Assembly (NCBI GenBank): GCA_937959375.1
Contig: CALGLS010000117.1
Location: 1-11,681 of the forward strand
Reading direction: 5' to 3'
Source of the DNA: an uncultured Saprospiraceae bacterium
GTDB lineage: Bacteria; Bacteroidota; Bacteroidia; Chitinophagales; Saprospiraceae
DNA: 11,681 nt
Below are positions 1 to 7,433 of this stretch, piece after piece. Position 1 is the first letter of the stretch. Every line of letters starts with the position of its first letter. A model generated the notes under the pieces. That model had not been told where the DNA came from. It saw only the letters and a list, made by a program, of their open reading frames with translations, and made no database searches. The position numbers and the translations under genes were made by a program.

Positions 1-1
1 C

Positions 2-2254
2 AAAGATGGCATCGTTGGTGTAGAAGAAGGAGAGGCAGGAATGGCTTTACTTCGTGCACATCGTGCGCTTCCGAAATACCGTCCACTCATTAAATTTTTG
101 AGTCAAGAAGGGATGTCTGTATTGCTACAGAAAACGGAGAATCACTACATGCAGGAGCAGTCAAAGAATATGCACCTGGTAGATGCACCACTCTACTTTA
201 CCATTATTGAAAAAACAAGAACGGTTGACTTGGTAGAGCGAGGAGCTGAATACTTAGCGAAAGGTGGAGAAGATCCAAACTTCTTTGTGATGCCAGATAT
301 TGCATTGGAAATCATGCAGATTGAAAGCAATGAGGAAATTCCTGAAAGTGAAAAGTCAGCGAAGAAAGAAGAAGTTATTTCTGATTTTTCGATCAAATCA
401 AAACGTCTACACTCTATTCACCAATTACTAAAAGCATACACCTTGTTTGAAAAAGACGAAGAGTATGTTGTAATGGACGGTGCGGTAAAGATTGTAGATG
501 AGCAAACGGGGCGTATGATGGAAGGTCGTCGTTACTCTGACGGATTACACCAAGCCTTGGAAGCAAAAGAAAATGTAAAGATTGGAGATATCACACAAAC
601 TTACGCAACGGTTACTTTGCAGAACTACTTTAGAATGTACCACAAGTTAGCGGGTATGACGGGTACTGCAGAAACAGAAGCGGGTGAGTTCTGGGAGATC
701 TACAAACTAGATGTAGTGGTTATCCCAACCAACAAACCAATTGCTCGTGATGATCGTGAGGATATGGTTTTCAAAACAGCGCGTGAAAAATTCAACGCGG
801 TAGCAGATGAAATTGTAAAACTAAGTAATGCGGGCCGACCTGTATTGGTAGGTACCACCTCGGTCGATATCTCAGAAACACTGAGTCGAATGTTGCGCAT
901 GAAAGGTATCGATCACAACGTACTGAACGCAAAGCAGCACCAACGAGAGGCAGAAATTGTATCTGAAGCAGGTAATCCAGGAAAGGTAACCATCGCAACA
1001 AACATGGCCGGTCGTGGTACGGATATTAAGTTGTCTGACGAAGTGAAAAACGCTGGAGGTTTGGCAATTATCGGAACAGAGCGACACGATTCACGTCGTG
1101 TAGATAGACAGTTGCGTGGTCGTGCTGGTCGTCAAGGAGATCCGGGATCATCACAATTTTATGTGTCACTAGAAGATAACTTGATGCGTCTTTTCCAATC
1201 AGAGCGAATTGCAAAATTGATGGATAAGATGGGCTTGCAAGAAGGTGAAGTTATCCAACATTCGATGGTATCTAAATCGATTGAAAGAGCACAGAAAAAA
1301 GTAGAAGAGAACAACTTTGGAACGCGTAAGCGTCTGTTGGAATACGATGATGTAATGAACATTCAGCGTGAAGCGATTTACAAGAAAAGAAACAACGCCC
1401 TTTCTGGTGATCGTCTTTCTGTTGATCTGTTTTCCATGTTCAATAACTTGACGGAAACAATGGTGCTGACGCATCGAGCAAATGGTAACTTTGAATCATT
1501 CAGAGAAGAATCCCTTCGCGTTTTGGGCTTAGACCCAAAGATAGATGCACATGCTTTTGAAGAAGGTAATGAAGATGCTGCTGTTGAAAGTTTCCAAAGT
1601 CAATTTCTTGATTTTTACGACATTAAAAAGAATGGTGTGAATTCAGCCTTGCTTCCAATGATTAAGCAAGTTTATGAAAATGAAGGACACCGTTATAAGA
1701 GAATCATGATTCCATATAATGATGGAAGTGCTCGTAAATTACCGATCTCAGCAGATTTGAAAGAAGCCGTTGATTCAGAAGGTAAGACGATTATGCATGA
1801 TGTGGAGAAAGCTGTTGCCTTGGCCATTGTAGATGAAGAATGGAAAGAACATTTACGTTCGATGGATGAGATGAAAGATTCAACACAGGCGGCATCGTTT
1901 GAGCAAAAAGATCCGTTGGTCGTCTATAAAATGGAAGCCTTTAAACTTTTTGAAGAATTGGTCTACAGTGTAAATGAGCAGACAACTTCTTACCTTTCAA
2001 AAGGTAGAATCGAATTGCCAGAGGGTCGCAACATGGAAGAGGCCAGAGAACAAAAGACGGATTTGAGTAAAGTACAGACAAGTCGAAGTGGTGCTGGAGG
2101 AGGAGCTGCTGCAGCTGCTGCAAAAAGAGCTGCTGAAGGGGTGAGTCGTAAAAAGGTAGAAACCGTTAAGCGAGAAGAGAAAAAAGTAGGTCGAAATGAG
2201 CCTTGTCCTTGTGGAAGCGGTAAGAAATATAAGAGTTGCCACGGGAAGAGATAG
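2..2254 (+). CDS. secA: Preprotein translocase ATPase SecA, 5'-truncated by the window edge
   Basis: SecA is the ATPase motor that drives unfolded preproteins through SecYEG at the inner membrane. The frame is open from base 2, so the first ~350 residues (most of NBD1) are off the window; about 750 residues remain of the ~1100 usual in Bacteroidota. The part up to ~655 covers the preprotein cross-linking domain and the end of NBD1 (DEQTGRMMEGRRYSDGLHQA). NBD2 begins with MTGTAETEAGEF at 656, then ATNMAGRGTD at 995 and the arginine-finger helicase motif QLRGRAGRQGD at 1109-1141. The helical scaffold and wing follow to ~1990. An Ala/Gly-rich linker (about 2089-2140) leads to the C-terminal zinc/SecB-binding motif CPCGSGKKYKSCH, with ligands at 2204, 2210, 2237 and 2240. 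The stop is TAG at 2252. The internal ATG at 41 is not the real start because homology runs through it. Family assignment is certain. Confidence 0.98.
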   Translation, partial: KDGIVGVEEGEAGMALLRAHRALPKYRPLIKFLSQEGMSVLLQKTENHYMQEQSKNMHLVDAPLYFTIIEKTRTVDLVERGAEYLAKGGEDPNFFVMPDIALEIMQIESNEEIPESEKSAKKEEVISDFSIKSKRLHSIHQLLKAYTLFEKDEEYVVMDGAVKIVDEQTGRMMEGRRYSDGLHQALEAKENVKIGDITQTYATVTLQNYFRMYHKLAGMTGTAETEAGEFWEIYKLDVVVIPTNKPIARDDREDMVFKTAREKFNAVADEIVKLSNAGRPVLVGTTSVDISETLSRMLRMKGIDHNVLNAKQHQREAEIVSEAGNPGKVTIATNMAGRGTDIKLSDEVKNAGGLAIIGTERHDSRRVDRQLRGRAGRQGDPGSSQFYVSLEDNLMRLFQSERIAKLMDKMGLQEGEVIQHSMVSKSIERAQKKVEENNFGTRKRLLEYDDVMNIQREAIYKKRNNALSGDRLSVDLFSMFNNLTETMVLTHRANGNFESFREESLRVLGLDPKIDAHAFEEGNEDAAVESFQSQFLDFYDIKKNGVNSALLPMIKQVYENEGHRYKRIMIPYNDGSARKLPISADLKEAVDSEGKTIMHDVEKAVALAIVDEEWKEHLRSMDEMKDSTQAASFEQKDPLVVYKMEAFKLFEELVYSVNEQTTSYLSKGRIELPEGRNMEEAREQKTDLSKVQTSRSGAGGGAAAAAAKRAAEGVSRKKVETVKREEKKVGRNEPCPCGSGKKYKSCHGKR

Positions 2255-2273
2255 GTTGGGAAGTGGCGGTTAG

Positions 2274-2460
2274 AGTTAAAGTGTCAGTTGCAGTTTCAAT
2301 GTCAATGGAGTTGCATTGGCGGTAAAATAGAGTATCAATTGCAATGTCAGTTCTTCGCTATGTGCGGAGGCCGTGAAAACGGGAGATTGATATTGTAATT
2401 GATATTGTTATTTTAACTTCATTGTGAATGGAAACTGAGGCTGGGAAAAATTTCTTAACT
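2274..2460 (+). repeat. Long imperfect inverted repeat with hexamer-periodic arms and a branched core
   Basis: Nearly the whole secA-SPOR gap can fold on itself. From outside in: 2274-2279 with 2455-2460 (6 bp); 2284-2289 with 2439-2444 (with wobbles); 2291-2297 with 2431-2437 (7 bp); 2303-2312 with 2415-2424 (10 bp, one G-U); 2323-2329 with 2409-2415 (7 bp; it shares base 2415 with the previous stem); and 2331-2352 with 2385-2406 (22 continuous pairs, five of them G-U). The core 2353-2384 holds two short hairpins. The arms are built from CA(A/G)TNN hexamers: four in a row at 2285-2308, three at 2336-2353, and four in a row on the opposite strand at 2384-2407. No reading frame of note. It could be a dispersed repeat, a structured 3' UTR of secA, or a small RNA; the sequence alone does not decide. 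Pairing was found by eye. Confidence 0.6.
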
Positions 2461-2479
2461 TGCGATGTATAATTAGTTT

Positions 2480-2501
2480 GTCGGAATTAGCTTGCTCCGA
2501 C
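2480..2501 (+). promoter_or_regulatory. Small hairpin in the leader of the SPOR gene
   Basis: GTCGGA (2480-2485) and TCCGAC (2496-2501) are perfect complements around a 10-base loop, in which AGC (2489-2491) can pair further with GC at 2494-2495. The hairpin ends 17 bases before the SPOR-gene ATG at 2519 and has no T-run, so it is not a terminator. It may be a protein-binding site or an mRNA 5' stabilising element; function unknown. Confidence 0.35.
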
Positions 2502-2518
2502 GTTTAAAAACAACAACT

Positions 2519-2917
2519 ATGAAAAAGATCATACAAATATTATCCTGTCTGATATTGAGCGTTACATTTCTTAGCGCGCAGAATATTAACATTACGGAAG
2601 ATTACAATGTTTCTAGAGTGATGACTCGCTATGTAGACATTAATAAAAATTCGGCTAGTGTCGAAGGTTGGCGTATTCAATTAGTAGCGACCACAGATCG
2701 TCGTAAGATGGAACAAAACCGTCAGGAGTTTATGCAAAACTATCCAGACATTTCAGTTGATTGGACACATGAGAAGCCGTATTATCGTTTGCGCGCGGGA
2801 GCTTACCGTACCAAGCTAGAGGCTTTACGTGCCATCAATCGATTGAAAAAAGATTATCCAAGTGCCTTTCCTGCCAAAGATAGCAATATCGAACCAAGAG
2901 AGTTTTTAAAACTGTAA
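2519..2917 (+). CDS. Secreted SPOR-domain protein
   Basis: A 132-residue exported protein. The ATG at 2519 is chosen over a TTG at 2492 because it opens directly on a signal peptide: MKKIIQ, a hydrophobic stretch, and a likely signal-peptidase I cut after FLSA, leaving mature QNINITEDYN. The rest, from about residue 47 (GWRIQLVATTDRRK) to 125, fits the SPOR fold: a beta strand with IQLV, a helix, VDW, then YYRLRAGAYRTKLEALRAINRLKKDYPSAF, the usual G-x-Y/F-x-T/S-x2-EA signature. SPOR domains bind glycan strands lacking stem peptides, at septa in well-studied bacteria. The rodA gene starts 25 bases after its stop, so the pair is probably co-transcribed, pointing to a periplasmic role in wall growth or division. 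A Cys at residue 10 lies too early for a convincing lipobox. The exact partner or role is unknown. Confidence 0.85.
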   Translation: MKKIIQILSCLILSVTFLSAQNINITEDYNVSRVMTRYVDINKNSASVEGWRIQLVATTDRRKMEQNRQEFMQNYPDISVDWTHEKPYYRLRAGAYRTKLEALRAINRLKKDYPSAFPAKDSNIEPREFLKL

Positions 2918-2942
2918 GCTACCTAGGTTGTAGTTACAAAAG

Positions 2943-4355
2943 ATGAGTAAACGGCAAAACAATTTCCTTCAGAGTGTAGACTTGATGACGCTTGTGATCT
3001 ACTTTAGTATGATTGCATTGGGTTGGCTTATGGTGTATACGGTAGGCTATGATGAGGAACGGACTTTTGCAGAAACAGTTTTTGACCTGAGTACGAGTAT
3101 TGGAAAACAGACACTTTGGGTTGGTGTTTCTGTCGTTTTGTTGATTGCTGTAATTGCGATTGATTGGAACTTTTGGAGAACCTTTGCCTATCCTATTTAT
3201 GCGATAGCTATGTTCTCTTTGTTGGGGGTGTTAGTGATTGGACTAGAAGTTAATGGGGCCACCTCTTGGTTTAAGATAGGACCCTTTACTTTACAGCCAG
3301 GAGAGTTTGCGAAGTTTGCAACCTGCTTGGCAATGGCGGCCTTCCTCAGTACCTACGATACCAACCTAGATAAACCTCGATATGTTTTAATCGCTTTTGG
3401 AATTATTCTATTACCAATGATTCTCATTGTTCTGCAACCTGATCCAGGTTCAGCATTGGTATTCCTTTCTTTTTTTATTGTGATGTTTCGCGAAGGACTC
3501 TCTCCTAGTTTATTGCTTTTTGGAATTGGTTCTGCGATCTTGTTGATACTGGGCTTAGTTTTTCCATTGAGTCATATTGTATTGGGAATGATTTTGTTGA
3601 TCTCCTTTGCGATGTTGCGAAGTATCGGAGCTGATTACAGAGTGATGATCGGTTTTTTGGTGGTGACAATAGCTTCTATTTTTGCAGTTTCAAAAGGTTT
3701 TAAATGGTATGCACTTGGCGTAAATGCGGTGGCGATGTTGGCGTTAACTTACCTGATGAATAACAAACGGAAACTATCATTAGCCTTGCGTTTTGGTGCC
3801 TTATTACTAATCGGAACTTTTCTAGCAGGAGTAGCAGGATATACTTTTAACAATGTCCTTAAGAGTCATCAACGAGATAGAATCAATGTTTGGCTACAGC
3901 CATCAAAGTGTGATCCACAAGGTGCTTTATATACGATGATTCAATCTAAAATGGCGATTGGTTCTGGTGGTTTACAAGGGAAAGGATTTTTGAAAGGAGA
4001 CATTACAAAATTGAACTACGTACCAGAACAAAACACAGACTTTATATTTTGTACAATAGGAGAAGAGCAAGGCTTTATCGGAAGTTTGGGTATCATCGGA
4101 TTATTTTTACTTTTGATCAGTCGGATTGTCGTTATTGCTGAGCGGCAGAATTCAGATTTTTCAAGACAATATGCTTATAGCTTTGCTGGAATTTTGTTTA
4201 TTCATTTCTTTGTGAATATCGGAATGACCATGGGCTTGGTTCCCGTGATTGGTATTCCTTTACCTTTTATTAGTTATGGAGGTTCCTGTATTCTTGCGTT
4301 TTCCATTATGATGGGTGTTTTGTTGAAGTTGGATACCAAGCGATTCTTTGGATAA
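2943..4355 (+). CDS. rodA: Rod-shape peptidoglycan glycosyltransferase RodA (SEDS family)
   Basis: RodA polymerises lipid II into glycan strands in the inner membrane, working with a class B PBP (PBP2) in the elongasome. The 470-residue product is polytopic. It shows the SEDS signatures GATSWFKIG followed by LQPGEFAKF, then QPDPGSALVF, the extracellular-loop DPQG whose Asp (residue 324, codon at 3912) fits the catalytic Asp of the family, IGSGGLQGKGFLKGD, VPEQNTDFIF, GEEQGF, and the C-terminal PLPFISYGGS. It is about 100 residues longer than E. coli RodA; the extra length is a set of added hydrophobic segments between about residues 190 and 300, as I recall for Bacteroidota RodA proteins. The LNYVPEQNTDFIF motif fits RodA better than FtsW. 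It lies just after the SPOR gene with a 25-base gap, which fits shared transcription. No terminator is evident after the stop. Confidence 0.95.
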   Translation: MSKRQNNFLQSVDLMTLVIYFSMIALGWLMVYTVGYDEERTFAETVFDLSTSIGKQTLWVGVSVVLLIAVIAIDWNFWRTFAYPIYAIAMFSLLGVLVIGLEVNGATSWFKIGPFTLQPGEFAKFATCLAMAAFLSTYDTNLDKPRYVLIAFGIILLPMILIVLQPDPGSALVFLSFFIVMFREGLSPSLLLFGIGSAILLILGLVFPLSHIVLGMILLISFAMLRSIGADYRVMIGFLVVTIASIFAVSKGFKWYALGVNAVAMLALTYLMNNKRKLSLALRFGALLLIGTFLAGVAGYTFNNVLKSHQRDRINVWLQPSKCDPQGALYTMIQSKMAIGSGGLQGKGFLKGDITKLNYVPEQNTDFIFCTIGEEQGFIGSLGIIGLFLLLISRIVVIAERQNSDFSRQYAYSFAGILFIHFFVNIGMTMGLVPVIGIPLPFISYGGSCILAFSIMMGVLLKLDTKRFFG

Positions 4356-4409
4356 GTGGAGGGGAGTTGCGGAGTTACAATCAAAATGGATTACTCAGTT
4401 TACTGTTTA

Positions 4410-4563
4410 GAGCATGTTTAAATTTCCATTTAATTGCAAATCAATGTTTTATGAACCTCGCGTCCAATTTTAGAATTCAGTTAGCTCGCTAAACTCATTA
4501 AAAAATTGTTAGCGAGAACCATAAACTCTTCATTTTCATAGGAAACTAAATTTAAACATGCTC
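4410..4563. mobile_element. MITE-like element, 154 bp, 16-bp perfect terminal inverted repeats, TTA target duplication
   Basis: The ends GAGCATGTTTAAATTT (4410-4425) and AAATTTAAACATGCTC (4548-4563) are perfect inverted repeats. They are flanked by TTA at 4407-4409 and TTA at 4564-4566, a likely 3-bp target-site duplication. Inside, CTCGCTAA (about 4486-4493) and TTAGCGAG (about 4509-4516) are also complementary, so the element can fold into one long hairpin. There is no transposase frame. Small size, perfect ends and duplication are the marks of a non-autonomous element moved in trans. A TNA duplication with ends starting GAGCA suggests an IS5-superfamily parent, which is inference. It has no visible effect on the flanking rodA and tgt frames. 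Confidence 0.8.
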
Positions 4564-4581
4564 TTAATTTGATGCTTTTAT

Positions 4582-4692
4582 TTTTTTTACCACAAAAGAA
4601 TCAAAAGGTAACAAAAGCTCGAATGTACTTTACTCTATTCTTATTGCGATCGTGGATTTTTGTTTTCTATTGTTCCTTTTGTGGTAAAAAAA
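4582..4692. repeat. Inverted repeat, 17-bp perfect arms with nested inner pairing
   Basis: The sequence TTTTTTTACCACAAAAG (4582-4598) is exactly complementary to CTTTTGTGGTAAAAAAA (4676-4692). Inside, AACAAAA (4610-4616) pairs with TTTTGTT (4658-4664). It begins 16 bases beyond the MITE target duplication and differs from it in sequence. The T-run lies on the outer 5' side and the A-run on the 3' side when read on either strand, so it does not look like an intrinsic terminator. No target duplication is evident. It is probably a dispersed repeat or a second short non-coding element. Confidence 0.6.
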
Positions 4693-4713
4693 GTCGATTA
4701 GAGGAAAATTAAA

Positions 4714-4742
4714 ATTGCTAGAGTTTTCATTTTGATAGCAAT
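4714..4742. repeat. Short inverted repeat upstream of tgt
   Basis: ATTGCTA (4714-4720) and TAGCAAT (4736-4742) are perfect 7-bp complements separated by 15 bases, about 100 bases before the tgt start. It could be an operator in the tgt promoter region or chance in AT-rich DNA. The rest of 4693-4845 is AT-rich and shows no gene and no convincing promoter. Confidence 0.25.
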
Positions 4743-4845
4743 ATAAATGTTTGTTTTTTCTCCCCAATAATCATTCTATTTTAAAACACCTTCATTCTTT
4801 AATTGAGAAAGATTTTCCGTTTTTAAAAATTAAAAAATACAACTT

Positions 4846-5976
4846 TTGAAATTTACGATAAGTAATACAGATAAAAATTCTAATGCTCGTGCTGGTGTTT
4901 TAGAAACAGATCATGGAACGATCCAGACGCCCATCTTTATGCCAGTAGGTACCGTGGGATCTGTCAAAGGTATTCACCAACATGAATTGGAGAATCAAAT
5001 TAAAGCACAGATTATTTTAGGAAACACCTATCATCTTTATCTTAGACCAGGGACGGAAATTTTAGAAAAGACAGGAGGTCTCCATAAATTTATTGGTTGG
5101 GACAAACCGATGTTGACCGATAGTGGCGGGTACCAAGTATACTCGCTGAGTGGCCGTAGAAAGATTAAAGAAGAAGGGGTAACTTTTCGATCGCATATAG
5201 ATGGTTCAAAACATTTTTTCAATCCAGAAAACGTGATGGATATTCAACGTCAGATTGGAGCGGATATCATTATGGCTTTTGATGAGTGTACGCCTTATCC
5301 TTGTGATTACCATTATGCCAAGCGTTCGATGGAAATGACACACCGTTGGTTGAAGCGTTGTTGTGATCGCTTTGATGAGACAGCAGGTTTGTATGATTAT
5401 AAACAAAGTTTGTTTCCAATCGTACAAGGAAGTTGTTACAAAGACTTACGTCGTATTTCTGCGGAGACGGTTGCTTCGTTTGATCGGGAAGCGAATGCGA
5501 TTGGAGGTTTGTCTGTAGGAGAGCCTGCTCCTGAGATGTATGAAATGACAGAAGTTGTTTGTGAGATTTTACCAAAAGAAAAACCGCGCTACTTGATGGG
5601 CGTTGGCACACCAGCCAATATTTTGGAGTGTATCGCGTTGGGTATAGATATGTTTGATTGTGTATTGCCAAGTCGAAATGCTCGACATGGTTTGTTGTAC
5701 ACTTCAAAGGGGATCATCAATATTAAAAATAAAAAATGGGCGGATGACTTTTCGGCCATTGATGAAGATAGTACTTCGCTTACCAGTCAGGTTCATACCA
5801 AAGCATATTTGAGACATTTGATTCAGAGTAAGGAGTTGTTGGGCATGCAGATTGCGACACTTCATAATTTGAGTTTTTATCTTTGGTTGGTAGGTGAAGC
5901 GCGTAAGCATATTGAGGCAGGAGATTTTGCTTCTTGGAAGACGGGGATGGTTGAAGAGGTACAGCGTAGACTTTAA
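4846..5976 (+). CDS. tgt: tRNA-guanine transglycosylase (queuosine pathway), zinc ligands mostly lost
   Basis: Tgt swaps guanine-34 of GUN-anticodon tRNAs for preQ1 in the cytoplasm. The 376-residue product starts at TTG 4846: in-frame stops lie at 4804 and 4831 and no ATG fits the conserved N-terminus MKFTISNTD. Visible are LTDSGGYQVYSLSGRRKIKEEGV with the catalytic-base Asp92, FDECTPYP with the base-recognition Asp146, GGLSVGE, YLMGVGTP, and FDCVLPSRNARHG with the nucleophile Asp271. At the family's CxCxxC-x25-H zinc site this protein has S309-T-S311-L-T-S314 with the fourth ligand His340 still present (TLHN), so each Cys is a Ser at the exact aligned position. From memory, other Bacteroidota Tgt proteins also lack these cysteines, so the enzyme is probably active with a zinc-free C-terminal lobe. 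An LptF/G permease gene follows after 147 bases, an order I recall from other Bacteroidota. Confidence 0.96.
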   Translation: MKFTISNTDKNSNARAGVLETDHGTIQTPIFMPVGTVGSVKGIHQHELENQIKAQIILGNTYHLYLRPGTEILEKTGGLHKFIGWDKPMLTDSGGYQVYSLSGRRKIKEEGVTFRSHIDGSKHFFNPENVMDIQRQIGADIIMAFDECTPYPCDYHYAKRSMEMTHRWLKRCCDRFDETAGLYDYKQSLFPIVQGSCYKDLRRISAETVASFDREANAIGGLSVGEPAPEMYEMTEVVCEILPKEKPRYLMGVGTPANILECIALGIDMFDCVLPSRNARHGLLYTSKGIINIKNKKWADDFSAIDEDSTSLTSQVHTKAYLRHLIQSKELLGMQIATLHNLSFYLWLVGEARKHIEAGDFASWKTGMVEEVQRRL

Positions 5977-6123
5977 TGATTCAATAATATCAATGAGCAC
6001 TTTTGGATGCTTTGTCTCTTGGTGGTTTAAATATATCTTAGGTCTATCTCCTAACAATAACTTAATATAGAAACCATTTGTGAGCTTAAATAACTTCAAC
6101 ATAAAACACAGAATTAAAGCTTA

Positions 6124-7212
6124 ATGCTAAAAAAGCTAGACGCATATATCATTAAAAAATACCTAGGGACTTTTTTCTTTACGGTTTTGATTTTTACACT
6201 TATTGCAATCATTATTGACTTGAGTGAAAAAATTGAGGACTATGTAGATGAGAGTGTTCCTTTGAACGAAATCCTTTTTGATTATACGGTTAATTTTATG
6301 CTGTATATCAATGGATTATTGTTGCCGCTATACGCTTTGATTTCGGTGGTGTTTTTTACTTCACGGATGGCGTACAATTCTGAGATCATTTCCATATTGA
6401 ATGCTGGTGTTAGTTTTAGAAGAATCTTACTTCCCTATTTAGTAGCAGGAGGTTTTATTACCTGTTTGCACTTGTTAGGTAATCATATTTTTATTCCAAA
6501 AGGAAATGTAAATCGAGTAGAGTTTGAACACAAATACATTTGGAAGCGAAATGATAAGGGGAAGAAAAAAGATGTGCATGCCTTTATTTCGCCTGATACC
6601 AAAGTTTATATTCGAAGTTATCGAGAACGTGATTCAGTTGCCTTGAATTTTAGAATTGAAAAATTCGAAAACAACGAATTGATAGCCGTGCTAAAAGCAA
6701 AAGAAGCAATGTGGCAGGGACCTCCTAATAAATGGCGACTCAGCGACTACGAACGCCGATCTTTTGATGGGATGGACGAGGTATTTGAAAATGGGAATGG
6801 CTCATTTATAGATACCGCTATAAATATTACTCCAGCAGATTTTGTGCGTTACCTAGAGCACAAGGATATGATGGAAACAGGAAAACTTATAGAGTTTGTT
6901 CAAATTGAAAAGGAGCGGGGTGTTGGTAATACAAAGATCTACGAGGTTGAAATACATAGAAGAACAGCAGAACCCATTACGATTTTAATATTGACAGTCA
7001 TAGGTGTGTCTATTGCTGCCCGTAAGGTAAGAGGAGGAATGGGCTTGCACCTTGCACTTGGTGTTGCCGTTGGGGCAATCTATATTTTCTTATCTAAGTT
7101 CTCTACCACTTTTGCGATTAATGAAAGTCTACCCGCTGTCCTTGGGGTGTGGATACCGAATGTCATATTTGGAATGGTGGCTATTATAATGGCTATTAAG
7201 GCCCAAAAATAG
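6124..7212 (+). CDS. lptG: LptF/LptG-family permease (YjgP/YjgQ), lipopolysaccharide export
   Basis: These are the inner-membrane partners of the LptB ATPase, which extract lipopolysaccharide and feed it to the LptC-A-D bridge. The 362-residue protein has the family layout: N-terminal amphipathic KKLDAYIIKKYLGTFF running into TM1, TM2 and TM3 by about residue 120, a periplasmic beta-jellyroll domain at about 130-255, then three C-terminal helices starting at RRTAEPITILILTVIG and ending AIIMAIKAQK. The coupling-type segment SRMAYNSEIISILNAGVSFRRI at about 80-101 is a hallmark. The ATG at 6124 is clear. LptF and LptG cannot be told apart with certainty here; the symbol rests on the position after tgt and general likeness. 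No strong terminator follows. Confidence 0.88.
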   Translation: MLKKLDAYIIKKYLGTFFFTVLIFTLIAIIIDLSEKIEDYVDESVPLNEILFDYTVNFMLYINGLLLPLYALISVVFFTSRMAYNSEIISILNAGVSFRRILLPYLVAGGFITCLHLLGNHIFIPKGNVNRVEFEHKYIWKRNDKGKKKDVHAFISPDTKVYIRSYRERDSVALNFRIEKFENNELIAVLKAKEAMWQGPPNKWRLSDYERRSFDGMDEVFENGNGSFIDTAINITPADFVRYLEHKDMMETGKLIEFVQIEKERGVGNTKIYEVEIHRRTAEPITILILTVIGVSIAARKVRGGMGLHLALGVAVGAIYIFLSKFSTTFAINESLPAVLGVWIPNVIFGMVAIIMAIKAQK

Positions 7213-7433
7213 GTTACTAATTCGCTCCTTGTTTAAGGCATTTCATGGGTTATAGTCCCTCTATTTTTCTTTTGTATCCTCTTTCTTCTTCATTTTGTTT
7301 AACTTTTCTCACCATTCTTGTTCTACGCTTTTTGCCATTTATAGCCATATTTCCATCATATAGGATGATGACTAACCTTCTAATTTAAAGCGAAAATTCA
7401 CTATTTGCCTCTTTGTCTGTCTTGTTTGAGACA

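Noticed and set aside
2468..2473. TATAAT as a sigma-70 -10 box for the SPOR gene
   Set aside because: There is no matching -35 element at the right distance and Bacteroidota use a different -7 consensus; the sequence is AT-rich enough for chance.
2492..2518. A longer SPOR-protein start at TTG 2492
   Set aside because: It would put nine residues ahead of a clean signal peptide that begins at ATG 2519, and it lies inside the leader hairpin.
4582..4692. Reading this inverted repeat as the rodA terminator
   Set aside because: The T-run precedes the stem and an A-run follows it on both strands, and the loop is about 77 bases; it also lies more than 220 bases from rodA.
5270..5707. A 145-codon open frame on the minus strand inside tgt
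   Set aside because: It is wholly antisense to the strongly conserved tgt frame and its translation shows no recognisable motif or domain.
5704..6102. A 132-codon open frame on the minus strand across the tgt 3' end and the tgt-lptG gap
   Set aside because: Most of it is antisense to tgt, its start lies deep in that gene, and the protein has no family features. The extra-genic part is AT-rich and low in information.
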